A stretch of DNA of 64,000 nucleotides, from the NCBI RefSeq assembly GCF_004801305.1, contig NZ_SSOD01000001.1, forward strand, positions 310,001 to 374,000, given 5' to 3'. Every line of letters begins with the position of its first letter. The first letter of the stretch is position 1. A program made the translations under genes and the position numbers. Origin of the DNA: Pseudothauera rhizosphaerae (GTDB taxonomy: Bacteria; Pseudomonadota; Gammaproteobacteria; Burkholderiales; Rhodocyclaceae). The notes under the pieces are model-generated. The model ran no database searches. It had not been told where the DNA came from and saw only the letters and a program-made list of their open reading frames with translations. Shown piece after piece: positions 17,069-26,106 of this stretch.

Positions 17069-18238
17069 ATGATTCCCCGCCACGCAGCCCCTCGGCTGGC
17101 CGAATTGGCCGGCTACTATCCCATCGTCGCCATCACCGGACCGCGCCAGTCGGGCAAGACCACCCTCGCCCGCGCGGTCTTCGCCGGCAAACCCTACTCC
17201 AGCCTGGAAGACCCCGACGTGCGGGCGTTCGCCATGGGCGACCCGCGCGGCTTTCTCGCCCAATACCCGGACGGCGCCATCATCGATGAGGCGCAACGTG
17301 TGCCGGAACTGTTCTCCTATCTGCAGACGCGCGTAGACGGAGAACGGCGCATGGGGCTGTTCGTCCTCACCGGCTCACAGCAGTTCGGCCTGATGGAAGG
17401 TATCTCCCAATCCCTCGCCGGACGCGTCGGCCTGCTGCATCTGCTGCCTTTCGCCTACGATGAAGTAGGCGCCACGCGGCCGAACGACAGTCTCGAAGAC
17501 TGGCTATGGCGCGGCTTCTATCCCCCGCTCTTCGACCGCAACATCCCGCCGCACGTATGGTTCGCCGACTACCTCGCCACCTACGTGGAACGGGACGTGC
17601 GCCGCCTGCTGCAGGTACGTGACCTGGATGCCTTTCACCGCTTCGTGCTGATGTGCGCCGCGCGCACCGGCCAGTTGCTCAACCTGTCCGCGCTCGCCGC
17701 CGATTGCGGCATCACCCACAATACTGCGCAGGCTTGGATCGGCGTGCTCGAAGCCAGCTACCTCGTGCTGCGCCTTGCGCCCTTCCATCGCAATTTCGGC
17801 AAGCGCCTGACCAAGACGCCCAAGCTCTATTTTCTCGATGCCGGCTTCGCTGCCTGGCTCGCCGGCGTGCGCGGCGCGGACGAACTGGCGACGGGCAATC
17901 TGCGCGGGCCGATCTTCGAAACCTGGGTAGTGAGTGAATTCGCCAAACGCCGCCGCAACGCCCTGCGCGGCGAGGAACTTTACTTCTGGCGCGACACCGC
18001 CGGCCACGAGATCGATCTCCTCGTCACCCGCGGCGAACAGGTACTTGCCGCCGTGGAATGCAAGTCGGGCCGCACCGTCGCCGAGGACTGGTTCCCGCCA
18101 CTTGCGCGCTTCTCCGCGCTGGCGGACAACCCGCGCCGCCTGCTCGTCTACGGCGGCGAATCCGGCCAGCCCCGCACCGAGGCAACCGTGTTCGGCTGGC
18201 GCACCATCGGCCAGGCACTCGATTTCGCCTTCGGCTGA
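17069..18238 (+). CDS. AAA-family ATPase with DUF4143 domain
   Basis: 389 residues: N-terminal P-loop domain with ITGPRQSGKTTLARAVF (Walker A) and YPDGAIIDEAQRVPELFSYL (Walker B), followed by the DUF4143 nuclease-like fold near the C-terminus (FETWVVSEFAKRR, LYFWRDTAGHEIDLLV, VECKSG). The E-D-VECK arrangement resembles PD-(D/E)xK nucleases. This family is widespread in mobile or defence-like accessory DNA and its role is unknown. The gene is monocistronic, has a less GC-rich third-codon pattern than its neighbours, and appears to be translated from a leaderless transcript. Confidence 0.88.
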   Translation: MIPRHAAPRLAELAGYYPIVAITGPRQSGKTTLARAVFAGKPYSSLEDPDVRAFAMGDPRGFLAQYPDGAIIDEAQRVPELFSYLQTRVDGERRMGLFVLTGSQQFGLMEGISQSLAGRVGLLHLLPFAYDEVGATRPNDSLEDWLWRGFYPPLFDRNIPPHVWFADYLATYVERDVRRLLQVRDLDAFHRFVLMCAARTGQLLNLSALAADCGITHNTAQAWIGVLEASYLVLRLAPFHRNFGKRLTKTPKLYFLDAGFAAWLAGVRGADELATGNLRGPIFETWVVSEFAKRRRNALRGEELYFWRDTAGHEIDLLVTRGEQVLAAVECKSGRTVAEDWFPPLARFSALADNPRRLLVYGGESGQPRTEATVFGWRTIGQALDFAFG

Positions 18239-18288
18239 ACGCCGTCAGCCCGGACACGACACCGATACCAACCAATATCTGCGGGCGC

Positions 18289-19098
18289 TCAGCGCGCCCG
18301 CTCGAAGCAGCGCAGCACCGCCTCCACCGAATCCGCGCCGGCGAGCCGGTCGGCCAGCCCCCGCCCGGCCAGGCGCGCAATCTGCGCCAGCACCAGGCGG
18401 CGCCCCGGATCGTCCCGGGGGCCGACCAGCACGATGACCACCTTCAGCGGCCGGCCGTCCGGCGTGTCGTAGGCCAGCGCCTCGTCCAGCACGATCACCG
18501 CGGCCGCCGGTTCGGCGCCGGCAACGTAGGCGCACGGCACCGCGACGCCGCCGCCGATGGCGCTGGATACCTCGGCTTCCCGCGCATGCAGCGCCGCGGC
18601 CACGTATGCCGCGTCGACGCGCGGGCAGGCATCGGCCAGCCGGCCGGCGGCCAGGTCGAGGACGTCGTCCATACCGGAACCGGTGAGGCCCAACACCACC
18701 CGGTCGGGCCGCAGGATGGCGGCCAGCCCGCCCCCGGACGGGGCCGGTGCGCCGACTGCGGGTGGAAAACGCTCGGCCACGAAGGCCCGCACTTCGGCGA
18801 GCTGGGCCGCGTCCAGGCCACGGTGGGCAATCTCCAGGAACAGGGACCCGGCCTCCGGCACCCGCTCCACATAGTCGGCCACCAGCGGGCTGATGCGGTG
18901 CGCCAGGTCCATCAGCTCGGTCGGCGGCACACCCAGTTCGCGCGCCATCGCGCTCAGGCGCGCGGGCGTGGGGACGGCATCCAGCCCTTTCTCGACCCGG
19001 CTCAGGTAGGTGCTGGACACCTTGAGGCGGCGCGCCAGGTCGCGCAGGCTGAGGCCGGAATCGAGACGGATCAGGCGGAGCGTGGCACCGAAATGCAT
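18289..19098 (-). CDS. XRE regulator fused to an EIIA-like domain lacking the phospho-His
   Basis: 269 residues: N-terminal XRE helix-turn-helix (LRLIRLDSGLSLRDLARRLKV...TYLSRVEKG, about 7-45), a middle helical part, and a C-terminal PTS EIIA (fructose/Ntr type) domain from about 124. The EIIA active-site signature normally ends PH; here it is GGGVAVPCAY, with Cys189 in place of the phosphorylated His. ATG 19098 follows the antiporter stop after one base, with GGAG 8 nt upstream; an in-frame GTG at 19107 is the alternative. It is co-transcribed with the antiporter, and is likely its regulator (inference). Confidence 0.8.
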   Translation of the reverse strand: MHFGATLRLIRLDSGLSLRDLARRLKVSSTYLSRVEKGLDAVPTPARLSAMARELGVPPTELMDLAHRISPLVADYVERVPEAGSLFLEIAHRGLDAAQLAEVRAFVAERFPPAVGAPAPSGGGLAAILRPDRVVLGLTGSGMDDVLDLAAGRLADACPRVDAAYVAAALHAREAEVSSAIGGGVAVPCAYVAGAEPAAAVIVLDEALAYDTPDGRPLKVVIVLVGPRDDPGRRLVLAQIARLAGRGLADRLAGADSVEAVLRCFERAR

Positions 19099-19099
19099 G

Positions 19100-21196
19100 T
19101 CAGGCACTCCGGCCAGCGGAGATCTGCCCGGCCTCCGCGCTGTGCACGGCCAGGATGGATGCCGGGGATTCCGCCAGCGTGCGCCGGCGGAAGCCGAAGC
19201 GGCTGCCGGACAGCCCCCAGTCCTCGTGCATGCCGAGGATCACCAGGTCGTAGCCGCGCCGGACCTCGTCGAGCACTGCGGCGGCCGGGGAGGCATGTTC
19301 GACCGTGCGCATGCCGGCGGCGACCTCCGGCACGGCCGCGCAGGCCGGGCACGGCTCGGCGTTCTTCCCGCCCCCGGGCGGCGCCACGCACAAGGTCGTG
19401 ATCCGCACGCCCGGCGCGGCGCCGATGCGGGCGGCCAGGCGCAGGGCCTCCACGTCCGCGGTACTGCCGGCGCAGGCCACCAGCACGCGCTCGATCTTCG
19501 TCAGGCCGTGGTCGATCAGCACGCCGACGGTGCCCGGCGCCTGCTCCAGCACTTCGCTGACGGTGCCGCCGAAGCTGCCTTCCAGCAGCAGCGGCTTGTG
19601 GGCGCCGAGCAGCACCAGGGATGCCTGCTTGGCGCGCGCGGTGCGGCAGATGTCGGTGGCCGGCTCGGCGGAGACGAAGCTCAGCGGCTTCACCGCGAGG
19701 GCAAGCTCGCCGGCCTGGCGCAGGAAGGCCCCGAGCGGCCCCTCGTCGGCATCCTGCTCGTCGCGCAGCACGGCCGAGGGGCGGTCGCTGGGCAGGCGCA
19801 GGTGCAATGCATAGACGCGTGCCTGGCGCTGCGCCGCGAGCGCGCCGGCGAGCAGCGCCAGGCCGGGGCCGCGGTCGCTGTGGGACAGGCTGACCATCGC
19901 GGTGAAGGGCGCCGCGCCGGCAACTTCGGTCTCCGGCGGCGCGGCCAGGCGGTCGCGCGCCAGTTCGCGGTCCGGGTAGACCAGGGCCAGGACGGGCGTG
20001 GTGGTGAAGGTGGTCACCAGCGCCATGACGACCAGCATGGTGAATACCGTCGGCGAGATCACGCCGAGGTCGAGGCCGATGTTGAGCACGATGAGTTCCA
20101 TCAGCCCGCGCGTGTTCATCAGGATGCCGAGCGCGCTCGCCTCCCGCCAGCGCATGCCGGTGAGCCGCGCGGCGAGAGTGCTGCCGCCGAACTTGCCCAG
20201 CGAGGCCACGCCGATCAGGCCCAGGGCGACCAGCCATTCGGCCGGGGTCTGGAGCAGGCCGATCTCGGTGCGCAGGCCGCTGTAGGCGAAGAACAGCGGC
20301 AGCAGCAGCACTACCGCGACCGCTTCGAGCTTCTCCGCGAGCATCTCGGCCAGGCGCCCTTCCTTGGGCAGGATGGCGCCGAACAGAAAGGCGCCGAACA
20401 GGGCGTGGATGCCGATCATCTCGGTGATCGTGCTGGAAGCGATGAGCAGCAGCAGGATCAGCGCCACCACCGTGGATGTCAGCCCCTCGCGGCTCGCCAC
20501 GCGCATGCCCAGGCGGCCGAGGAAGGGGCGCACGACCTTGAGCATCAGCGCGATGTAGGCGAGCGCGAGCACGGTGGTCCACAGCGCCTGCTCCAATCCG
20601 TGCGCACGCGCCACCGCGACGACGAAGGCGAGCAGGCACCACGCGGTGACGTCGTCCACCGCAGCGCAGGTCATGGTCAGCGCGCCGACCCGGGAGCCGA
20701 GCAGGTTGCGTTCGGACAGGATGCGCGCCAGCACCGGGAAGGCGGTCACGCTCATGGCCACGCCGAGGAAAAGCACGAAGGAGACGTAGGACACGCCTTC
20801 GGCCGCGTAGGCGTCGTACAGCCACCAGCCGGCCACCGCGCCGAGCGCGAACGGCACCACGATGCTGCTGTGGCTGATGATGACCGAGGCGCGGGCGCGC
20901 CCCTGCAACAGGCGGGGGTCGAATTCCAGGCCGACGAGGAACATGAACAGCACCAGGCCGACCTGGCTCAGCATCCGCAGCGCCGGCATCGACTGCTGCG
21001 GGAACAGCGTCGCCATGGCCTCCGGCCACAGCCAGCCGAGCAGCGACGGCCCCAGCACGATGCCGGCCAGCACTTCGGCGATCACCAGCGGCTGGCCTAT
21101 CCACTGCGTCACCACCCCGAGGGAGCGGGACACGAGCAGCACGGCGGCGATCTGCAGCAGCAGCAGGGTGAGGGGGTTGAATTCCAGACTGGGCAC
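19100..21196 (-). CDS. CPA2-family cation:proton antiporter with C-terminal USP domains
   Basis: 698-residue KefB-like exchanger: about 12 membrane segments in residues 7-405 with VLAGIVLGPSLLGWL, LFMFLVGLEFDPRLL, and the AAVDDVTAWCLLAFVVA helix holding the conserved Asp pair; then two universal-stress-protein-like domains (about 430-555 and 570-690; LVLLGAHKPLLLEGSFGGTVSEVL, LVILGMHEDWGLSGSRFG). The start is GTG 21196 with AAAAGGA upstream. It forms an operon with the XRE-EIIA regulator. Ion specificity is unknown. Confidence 0.9.
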   Translation of the reverse strand: MPSLEFNPLTLLLLQIAAVLLVSRSLGVVTQWIGQPLVIAEVLAGIVLGPSLLGWLWPEAMATLFPQQSMPALRMLSQVGLVLFMFLVGLEFDPRLLQGRARASVIISHSSIVVPFALGAVAGWWLYDAYAAEGVSYVSFVLFLGVAMSVTAFPVLARILSERNLLGSRVGALTMTCAAVDDVTAWCLLAFVVAVARAHGLEQALWTTVLALAYIALMLKVVRPFLGRLGMRVASREGLTSTVVALILLLLIASSTITEMIGIHALFGAFLFGAILPKEGRLAEMLAEKLEAVAVVLLLPLFFAYSGLRTEIGLLQTPAEWLVALGLIGVASLGKFGGSTLAARLTGMRWREASALGILMNTRGLMELIVLNIGLDLGVISPTVFTMLVVMALVTTFTTTPVLALVYPDRELARDRLAAPPETEVAGAAPFTAMVSLSHSDRGPGLALLAGALAAQRQARVYALHLRLPSDRPSAVLRDEQDADEGPLGAFLRQAGELALAVKPLSFVSAEPATDICRTARAKQASLVLLGAHKPLLLEGSFGGTVSEVLEQAPGTVGVLIDHGLTKIERVLVACAGSTADVEALRLAARIGAAPGVRITTLCVAPPGGGKNAEPCPACAAVPEVAAGMRTVEHASPAAAVLDEVRRGYDLVILGMHEDWGLSGSRFGFRRRTLAESPASILAVHSAEAGQISAGRSA

Positions 21197-21251
21197 GCGG
21201 CGTCCTTTTCAGGCCCGCGGCCGGCCTCCGCATGGGGAAGCCGGCCCGGGG

Positions 21252-21302
21252 CGGTGAAGCGTTAAGTGCTAACTTAACACTTCACCGTAATCCCCTGTCA
21301 AG
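21252..21302 (-). promoter_or_regulatory. Promoter with overlapping palindromic operator for the antiporter-regulator operon
   Basis: A near-perfect palindrome, arms 21252-21267 and 21272-21287 (CGGTGAAGCGTTAAGT, 15 of 16 pairs, 4-nt centre GCTA), lies 56-91 nt before the antiporter GTG. On the minus strand TTGACA (21302-21297) precedes it, and a poor -10 (TGTTAA/TTAAGT) would fall inside the right arm. A dimeric repressor site overlapping the promoter is the simplest reading; the XRE-EIIA protein is the natural candidate. No T-tract follows, so it is not a terminator of the upstream gene. Confidence 0.55.
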
Positions 21303-21348
21303 CAGCGCGGCCGGACGCCCGCCCGGCCTTGCCGGCCGCTACGCAGCC

Positions 21349-22461
21349 TCAGGCCAGCGCCGGATAGTCGGTGTAGCCGTGTTCGCCGCCGCCGTAGAAG
21401 GTCCCGGTGTCCCACTCGTTGAGCGGAGCGTTGTCGTGCAGGCGGCGCACCAGGTCGGGGTTGGAGATGAAGGCCTTGCCGAAGGCGACGATGTCCGCGC
21501 GCCCCTGCTCCACCGCGGCCAGCGCCAGTTCGCGGTCGTAGCCGTTGTTCACCATCCACGCGCCCTTGCCGCCGGCCCGCTGGTAGGCGGCCCGCAGCGC
21601 GGCGTAGTCGAAGGGCTGGTCGCCCTGCTGGAAGTCGCGCTCGCCGCCGGTGGCGCCTTCGATGACGTGTACGTAGGCCAGCGGCCGGCGCGCGAGCTGC
21701 TCCACCACGTGGGTGAACAGGGGCTGCGGATTCGGGTCGGAAGCGTCGTTGGCCGGCGTGACCGGCGAGATGCGGATGCCGGTGCGGCCGGCACCGATTT
21801 CGCCGGTCACCGCCTCCAGCACCTCCACCAGCAGGCGGGCGCGGTTTTCGATGGAGCCGCCGTAGGCGTCCGTGCGGTGGTTGCTGCCGGAGCGCAGGAA
21901 CTGGTCGATCAGGTAGCCGTTGGCGGCATGGATTTCCACGCCGTCGAAGCCGGCCTCCAGCGCCGCGCGCGCCGCGCGCCGGTAGTCCTCCACGATGCCG
22001 GGGATTTCCTCGATGGCCAGCGCGCGCGGTCCTGAGGTGGGCACGAAGGCGCCGCTGCCGTCCGGGTTGATGATGTAGGTCTTGGTCCTGGCCGTGATCG
22101 CCGACGGCGCCACCGGCGCGCCGCCGCCCGGCTGCAGGGAGGTGTGCGACACGCGCCCCACGTGCCAGAGCTGGGTGACGATCCTGCCGCCGGCGGCATG
22201 CACCGCCTCGGTGACCCGTTTCCAGCCGGCGATCTGCTCCGGCGCGTAAAGGCCGGGCACGTCGGCATAGCCCTGGCCCTGGTGGCTGATGGCGGTGGCC
22301 TCGGAAATCAGCAGGCCGGCGCTGGCGCGCTGGGAATAGTAGGTGGCGGTCAGCGGCGCAGGCACCGCCCCGCGGGCGCGGTTGCGGGTGAGCGGGGCCA
22401 TGGCGATGCGGTTGGCCAGTTGCAGATCGCCGGCGGCGATCGGATCGAACAGGGTGGGCAT
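21349..22461 (-). CDS. Old Yellow Enzyme-family alkene reductase
   Basis: 370-residue FMN-dependent ene-reductase of the NemA/XenB type: PIAAGDLQLANRIAMAPLTRNRA start, TQLWHVGRVSH, GFDGVEIHAANGYLIDQFL (substrate His and Asn) and NNGYDRELALAA / ADIVAFGKAFISNPDL phosphate-binding segments. It reduces activated C=C bonds, nitro compounds or electrophiles with NAD(P)H. ATG 22461 has GGAGAA upstream. It is transcribed with the ArsR regulator 35 nt upstream, which probably controls it. Confidence 0.93.
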   Translation of the reverse strand: MPTLFDPIAAGDLQLANRIAMAPLTRNRARGAVPAPLTATYYSQRASAGLLISEATAISHQGQGYADVPGLYAPEQIAGWKRVTEAVHAAGGRIVTQLWHVGRVSHTSLQPGGGAPVAPSAITARTKTYIINPDGSGAFVPTSGPRALAIEEIPGIVEDYRRAARAALEAGFDGVEIHAANGYLIDQFLRSGSNHRTDAYGGSIENRARLLVEVLEAVTGEIGAGRTGIRISPVTPANDASDPNPQPLFTHVVEQLARRPLAYVHVIEGATGGERDFQQGDQPFDYAALRAAYQRAGGKGAWMVNNGYDRELALAAVEQGRADIVAFGKAFISNPDLVRRLHDNAPLNEWDTGTFYGGGEHGYTDYPALA

Positions 22462-22496
22462 GGCAGATTCTCCGTGGCAGGGTGGCAGGGACGGCA

Positions 22497-22790
22497 TCAG
22501 AGTTGCTGGCCGATCTGGCGCAGGAACTCGGCGATGATTTCTTCGTTGCGCTTGTAGAACACCCACTGGCCGATGCGCCGGCTGGTGACCAGCCCGGCGC
22601 GGGCGAGCACCGCCAGGTGGGCGGACACGGTGGATTGGGACAGCCCGCAGCGCTCGAACCTGCCGGCGCACACGCCGACTTCGAGCGGATACTCCTGGTC
22701 GGCGAAGTGCTTCTCCGGCTCCTTCAGCCACTGCAGGATTTCGCGCCGCACCGGGTGGGCGAGCGCCTTGATGACTTCGTCGAGATCCAT
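22497..22790 (-). CDS. ArsR-family regulator with a two-Cys segment
   Basis: 97-residue winged-helix regulator: MDLDEVIKALAHPVRREILQWL, then EYPLEVGVCAGRFERCGLSQSTVSAHLAVL, recognition helix and wing. Cys41 and Cys48 stand immediately before the recognition helix, where they could act as a thiol switch. The classical metal motif ELCVCDL is absent. ATG 22790 is chosen for homology of the N-terminus; a longer start at 22841 is possible. It probably represses itself and the reductase and responds to electrophiles or oxidants (inference). Confidence 0.85.
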   Translation of the reverse strand: MDLDEVIKALAHPVRREILQWLKEPEKHFADQEYPLEVGVCAGRFERCGLSQSTVSAHLAVLARAGLVTSRRIGQWVFYKRNEEIIAEFLRQIGQQL

Positions 22791-23128
22791 GTCCGGCAAC
22801 CGTGTGCATCGTGCCCCCGGGCCGATGCGGCGCAAACGCATCGACTGAAGGCGGATTAAACATCGAATTTTTCCGAACTATAAATCGAATTTCATCGATG
22901 CTTATATCTGAAATAGTCGATACCCCCGGCTCCGGTCAACAGGCTTTCACCTCGGTCCCGATCCGGAAAACTGCTTTCCACCCCGTATCCGCAAGAGACC
23001 GGCTCTCCCCCTGATTCCACGCCGGATCGGCGCCGCCCGCCGCGCTGGCACGGAAGTTGTACAGCCCAGCGCACCGCATGCCCGCCCCGGCCGGGGCCGA
23101 AGGCATCCGCGCCAGGGGAGACGCCTCG
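22791..23128. promoter_or_regulatory. Divergent region between the arsR-OYE operon and hupS
   Basis: 338 bp without a gene. The left part is AT-rich and holds a direct repeat ATCGAATTT (22862-22870 and 22884-22892, 22-bp period) plus ATCGAT, plausible ArsR half-sites over its promoter. The right part holds the hup sigma-54-like element. Between them (22900-23040) I see nothing certain; an activator (HoxA) site and IHF site would be expected there but cannot be picked by eye. Confidence 0.5.
23046..23060 (+). promoter_or_regulatory. Sigma-54-type promoter of hupSLC
   Basis: TGGCACGGAAGTTGT matches TGGCAC-N5-TTGC except for the last base, with the required 10-bp spacing between the GG and G(C) elements, 69 nt before the hupS ATG. 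The cluster encodes its own NtrC-type activator HoxA, which fits. Confidence 0.7.
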
Positions 23129-24214
23129 ATGACCAACACCTTCTACGACCTGCTGCGCCGCCAGGGCATCACCCGGCGCAGCTTCCTGAAGTTCTGCAGC
23201 CTCACCGCCACCTCGCTGGGCCTGGGTGCCGCGGCCGCGCCGCGCATCGCCCACGCGCTGGAGAGCAAGCCGCGCACGCCGGTGGTCTGGCTGCACGGCC
23301 TGGAATGCACCTGCTGCACCGAGTCCTTCATCCGCTCGGCGCACCCGCTGACCAAGGACGTGGTGCTGTCCATGCTGTCGCTGGACTACGACGACACCAT
23401 CATGGCCGCCGCCGGCCACCAGGCGGAGGCCGTGCTGGAAGAGGTAAAGGCCAAGTACAAGGGCCGCTACATCCTCGCCGTGGAGGGCAACCCGCCGCTG
23501 AACGAGGACGGCATGTACTGCTTCCAGGGCGGCCGGCCCTTCGTGGAGAAGCTGAAGGACATGGCCGCCGACTGCCAGGCCATCATCGCCTGGGGCTCCT
23601 GTGCATCCTGGGGCTGCGTGCAGGCCGCCAAGCCCAACCCGACCCGGGCCACGCCGGTGCACAAGGTGATCACCGACAAGCCGGTGATCAAGGTGCCGGG
23701 CTGTCCGCCGATTCCCGAGGTGATGACCGCGGTGGTTACCTATCTGCTCACCTTCGAGCGCCTGCCCACGCTGGACCGCATGGGCCGCCCGGCCATGTTC
23801 TACGGCCAGCGCATCCACGACAAGTGCTACCGCCGCCCCCACTTCGACGCCGGCCAGTTCGCCGAGAGCTGGGACGACGAGGGCGCGCGCAAGGGCTACT
23901 GCCTCTACAAGATGGGCTGCAAGGGCCCCACCACCTACAACGCGTGCTCCACGGTGCGCTGGAACGAGGGCACGTCCTTCCCCATCCAGTCCGGCCACGG
24001 CTGCATCGGCTGCTCCGAGGAGGGCTTCTGGGACAAGGGCAGCTTCTACGACCGGGTCACCGACATCAAGCAGTTCGGCATCGAATCCAACGCCGACAAG
24101 GTGGGCGCCACGGCGGCGGGCGTGGTCGGCGCCGCGGTGGCCGCCCATGCGGCGGTCACGGCGCTGGCGCGCGCGCGCAACAAGACCGGCATCGCCGTGA
24201 AGCAAGGGGAGTGA
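23129..24214 (+). CDS. hupS: Oxygen-tolerant uptake [NiFe] hydrogenase, small subunit
   Basis: 361-residue electron-transfer subunit of a membrane-bound group 1d hydrogenase. Tat signal TRRSFLK (15-21). Proximal-cluster cysteines 60, 62, 63, 158, 163 and 192 correspond one to one (offset 43) to Cys17, 19, 20, 115, 120 and 149 of mature E. coli Hyd-1, including the two extra cysteines that make the [4Fe-3S] cluster and oxygen tolerance. Distal-cluster ligands are His230, Cys233, Cys258, Cys264; medial-cluster ligands Cys273, Cys292, Cys295. A C-terminal membrane helix (about 325-348) anchors it. ATG 23129 has GGGGAG upstream. Confidence 0.97.
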   Translation: MTNTFYDLLRRQGITRRSFLKFCSLTATSLGLGAAAAPRIAHALESKPRTPVVWLHGLECTCCTESFIRSAHPLTKDVVLSMLSLDYDDTIMAAAGHQAEAVLEEVKAKYKGRYILAVEGNPPLNEDGMYCFQGGRPFVEKLKDMAADCQAIIAWGSCASWGCVQAAKPNPTRATPVHKVITDKPVIKVPGCPPIPEVMTAVVTYLLTFERLPTLDRMGRPAMFYGQRIHDKCYRRPHFDAGQFAESWDDEGARKGYCLYKMGCKGPTTYNACSTVRWNEGTSFPIQSGHGCIGCSEEGFWDKGSFYDRVTDIKQFGIESNADKVGATAAGVVGAAVAAHAAVTALARARNKTGIAVKQGE

Positions 24215-24216
24215 AC

Positions 24217-26013
24217 ATGGGCGTGTACGAGACTCAGGGCTTCAAGCTCGACAACACCGGCAAGCGCGTGGTCGTGGACCCGGTGACCCGCATCGAGGGC
24301 CACCTGCGCGTGGAGGTGAATCTCGACGAGAACAACGTGATCCGCAACGCGGTCTCCACCGGCACCATGTGGCGCGGGCTGGAGGTCATCCTGAAAGGGC
24401 GCGACCCCCGCGACGCCTGGGCCTTCACCGAGCGCATCTGCGGGGTGTGCACCGGCACCCACGCGCTCACCAGCGTGCGCGCGGTGGAGGACGCGCTGGG
24501 CATCGCCATCCCCGAAAACGCCAACACCATCCGCAACCTGATGCAGTTGAATCTCTACGTTCACGACCATCTGGTGCACTTCTACCACCTGCACGCGCTG
24601 GACTGGGTGGACGTGGTCTCGGCCCTGTCCGCCGACCCCAAGGCCACCTCGGAACTGGCCCAGAGCATCTCCGCCTGGCCCAAGTCCTCGCCGGGCTACT
24701 TCCGCGACCTGCAGAACCGGCTGAAGAAGTTCGTCGAATCCGGCCAGCTCGGGCCCTTCATGAACGGCTACTGGGGCAACCCGGCCTACCGGCTGCCGCC
24801 GGAAGCCAACCTGATGGCGGTGGCCCACTACCTGGAAGCCCTCGACTTCCAGAAGGAGATCGTCAAGGTCCACGCCGTCTTCGGCGGCAAAAACCCCCAC
24901 CCCAACTGGCTCGTGGGCGGCATGCCGTGCGCCATCAACCTGGACGGGCCGGGCGCGGTGGGCGCCATCAACATGGAGCGCCTGAACCTGGTCAAGAGCA
25001 TCATCGACCAGACCCGGACCTTCATCGAGCAGGTCTACATCCCCGACCTGCTGGCGGTGGCCTCCTTCTACAAGGACTGGCTGTACGGCGGCGGGCTGTC
25101 CTCCCGGGCGCTGCTGTCCTACGGCGACATCCCCCAGCGCGCCAACGACTACTCCGCCCCCAACCTGCTGCTGCCGCGCGGGGCCATCATCGACGGCGAC
25201 CTGACGAAAATCCACGCGGTGGACCTCAAGGACCCGGAGCAGGTGCAGGAATTCGTCTCCCACTCCTGGTACAAGTACGCCGACGAGACCCAGGGCCTGC
25301 ACCCCTGGGACGGGGTCACCGAACCCAGCTTCGTGCTCGGCCCCAACACCAGGGGCAGCAAGACCCGCATCGAGTCCCTGGACGAGGAAGGCAAGTATTC
25401 CTGGATCAAGGCCCCGCGCTGGCGCGGCCACGCCATGGAGGTGGGCTGCCTGTCGCGCATGGTGCTGGGCTATCTGCAGCCCCAGCAGTACCCCTTCATC
25501 AAGGACACCATCGACGCGGTGCTGGCCAAGCTGGACGTGCCGGTGCAGGCGCTCTTCTCCACGCTGGGCCGCACCGCGGCACGGGGCATCGAGACGCTGT
25601 ACTGCGCCCAGCTCCAGGTGGAGCAGTTCGACAAGCTGATCGCCAACCTGAAGGCGGGGGACCTCACCACCGCCAACATCGACAAGTGGGAGCCTTCCAC
25701 CTGGCCGAAGGAGGCCAAGGGCGCTGGCTTCACCGAGGCGCCGCGCGGCGCGCTGGGCCACTGGATCCGCATCAAGGACGGCCGGATAGACAACTACCAG
25801 GCCGTGGTGCCCACCACCTGGAACGGCAGCCCCCGCGACCACACGGGCCAGATCGGCGCCTTCGAGGCCAGCCTGATGGACACGCCGCTCGCGAAGGCGG
25901 ACGAGCCCCTGGAAATCCTGCGCACGCTGCATTCCTTCGACCCCTGCCTGGCCTGCTCCACACACGTGATGAGCCCGGACGGACAGGAGATGGCCCAGGT
26001 CAAGGTGCGCTGA
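24217..26013 (+). CDS. hupL: Uptake [NiFe] hydrogenase, large subunit
   Basis: 598-residue catalytic subunit. The Ni-Fe site ligands are Cys75 and Cys78 ([10 protein letters not shown]) and Cys577 and Cys580 (DPCLACSTH). Fifteen residues follow His583, the extension removed by the maturation protease HupD after metal insertion. ATG 24217 follows GGGGAG, directly downstream of hupS. With HupS it oxidises H2 on the periplasmic side and feeds electrons to the quinone pool through HupC. Confidence 0.97.
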   Translation: MGVYETQGFKLDNTGKRVVVDPVTRIEGHLRVEVNLDENNVIRNAVSTGTMWRGLEVILKGRDPRDAWAFTERICGVCTGTHALTSVRAVEDALGIAIPENANTIRNLMQLNLYVHDHLVHFYHLHALDWVDVVSALSADPKATSELAQSISAWPKSSPGYFRDLQNRLKKFVESGQLGPFMNGYWGNPAYRLPPEANLMAVAHYLEALDFQKEIVKVHAVFGGKNPHPNWLVGGMPCAINLDGPGAVGAINMERLNLVKSIIDQTRTFIEQVYIPDLLAVASFYKDWLYGGGLSSRALLSYGDIPQRANDYSAPNLLLPRGAIIDGDLTKIHAVDLKDPEQVQEFVSHSWYKYADETQGLHPWDGVTEPSFVLGPNTRGSKTRIESLDEEGKYSWIKAPRWRGHAMEVGCLSRMVLGYLQPQQYPFIKDTIDAVLAKLDVPVQALFSTLGRTAARGIETLYCAQLQVEQFDKLIANLKAGDLTTANIDKWEPSTWPKEAKGAGFTEAPRGALGHWIRIKDGRIDNYQAVVPTTWNGSPRDHTGQIGAFEASLMDTPLAKADEPLEILRTLHSFDPCLACSTHVMSPDGQEMAQVKVR

Positions 26014-26032
26014 GCGCCACCGGGTGCCGTCA

Positions 26033-26079
26033 CGGCAGGGCGGGAGTGGTTTTCTCCTTCGGCACCTCCCGCCCTGCCG
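26033..26079 (+). promoter_or_regulatory. Long intercistronic hairpin between hupL and hupC
   Basis: CGGCAGGGCGGGAG (26033-26046) pairs with CTCCCGCCCTGCCG (26066-26079), enclosing TGG TTTTC TCCTTCGGCAC. No T-tract follows, so it is more likely a 3' stabiliser of hupSL mRNA or an attenuating stem than a terminator. Confidence 0.55.
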
Positions 26080-26106
26080 CCGACCGGCCCCACACAGGAG
26101 AACATC

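Noticed and set aside
19010-21265. 751-codon plus-strand frame opposite the antiporter
   Set aside because: Shadow of a membrane-protein gene (hydrophobic codons read in reverse give His/Gln/Glu/Arg-rich peptide).
22462-22863. N-terminal extension of the Old Yellow Enzyme frame
   Set aside because: It overlaps the arsR gene in another frame; ATG 22461 has a ribosome site and the OYE N-terminus begins there.
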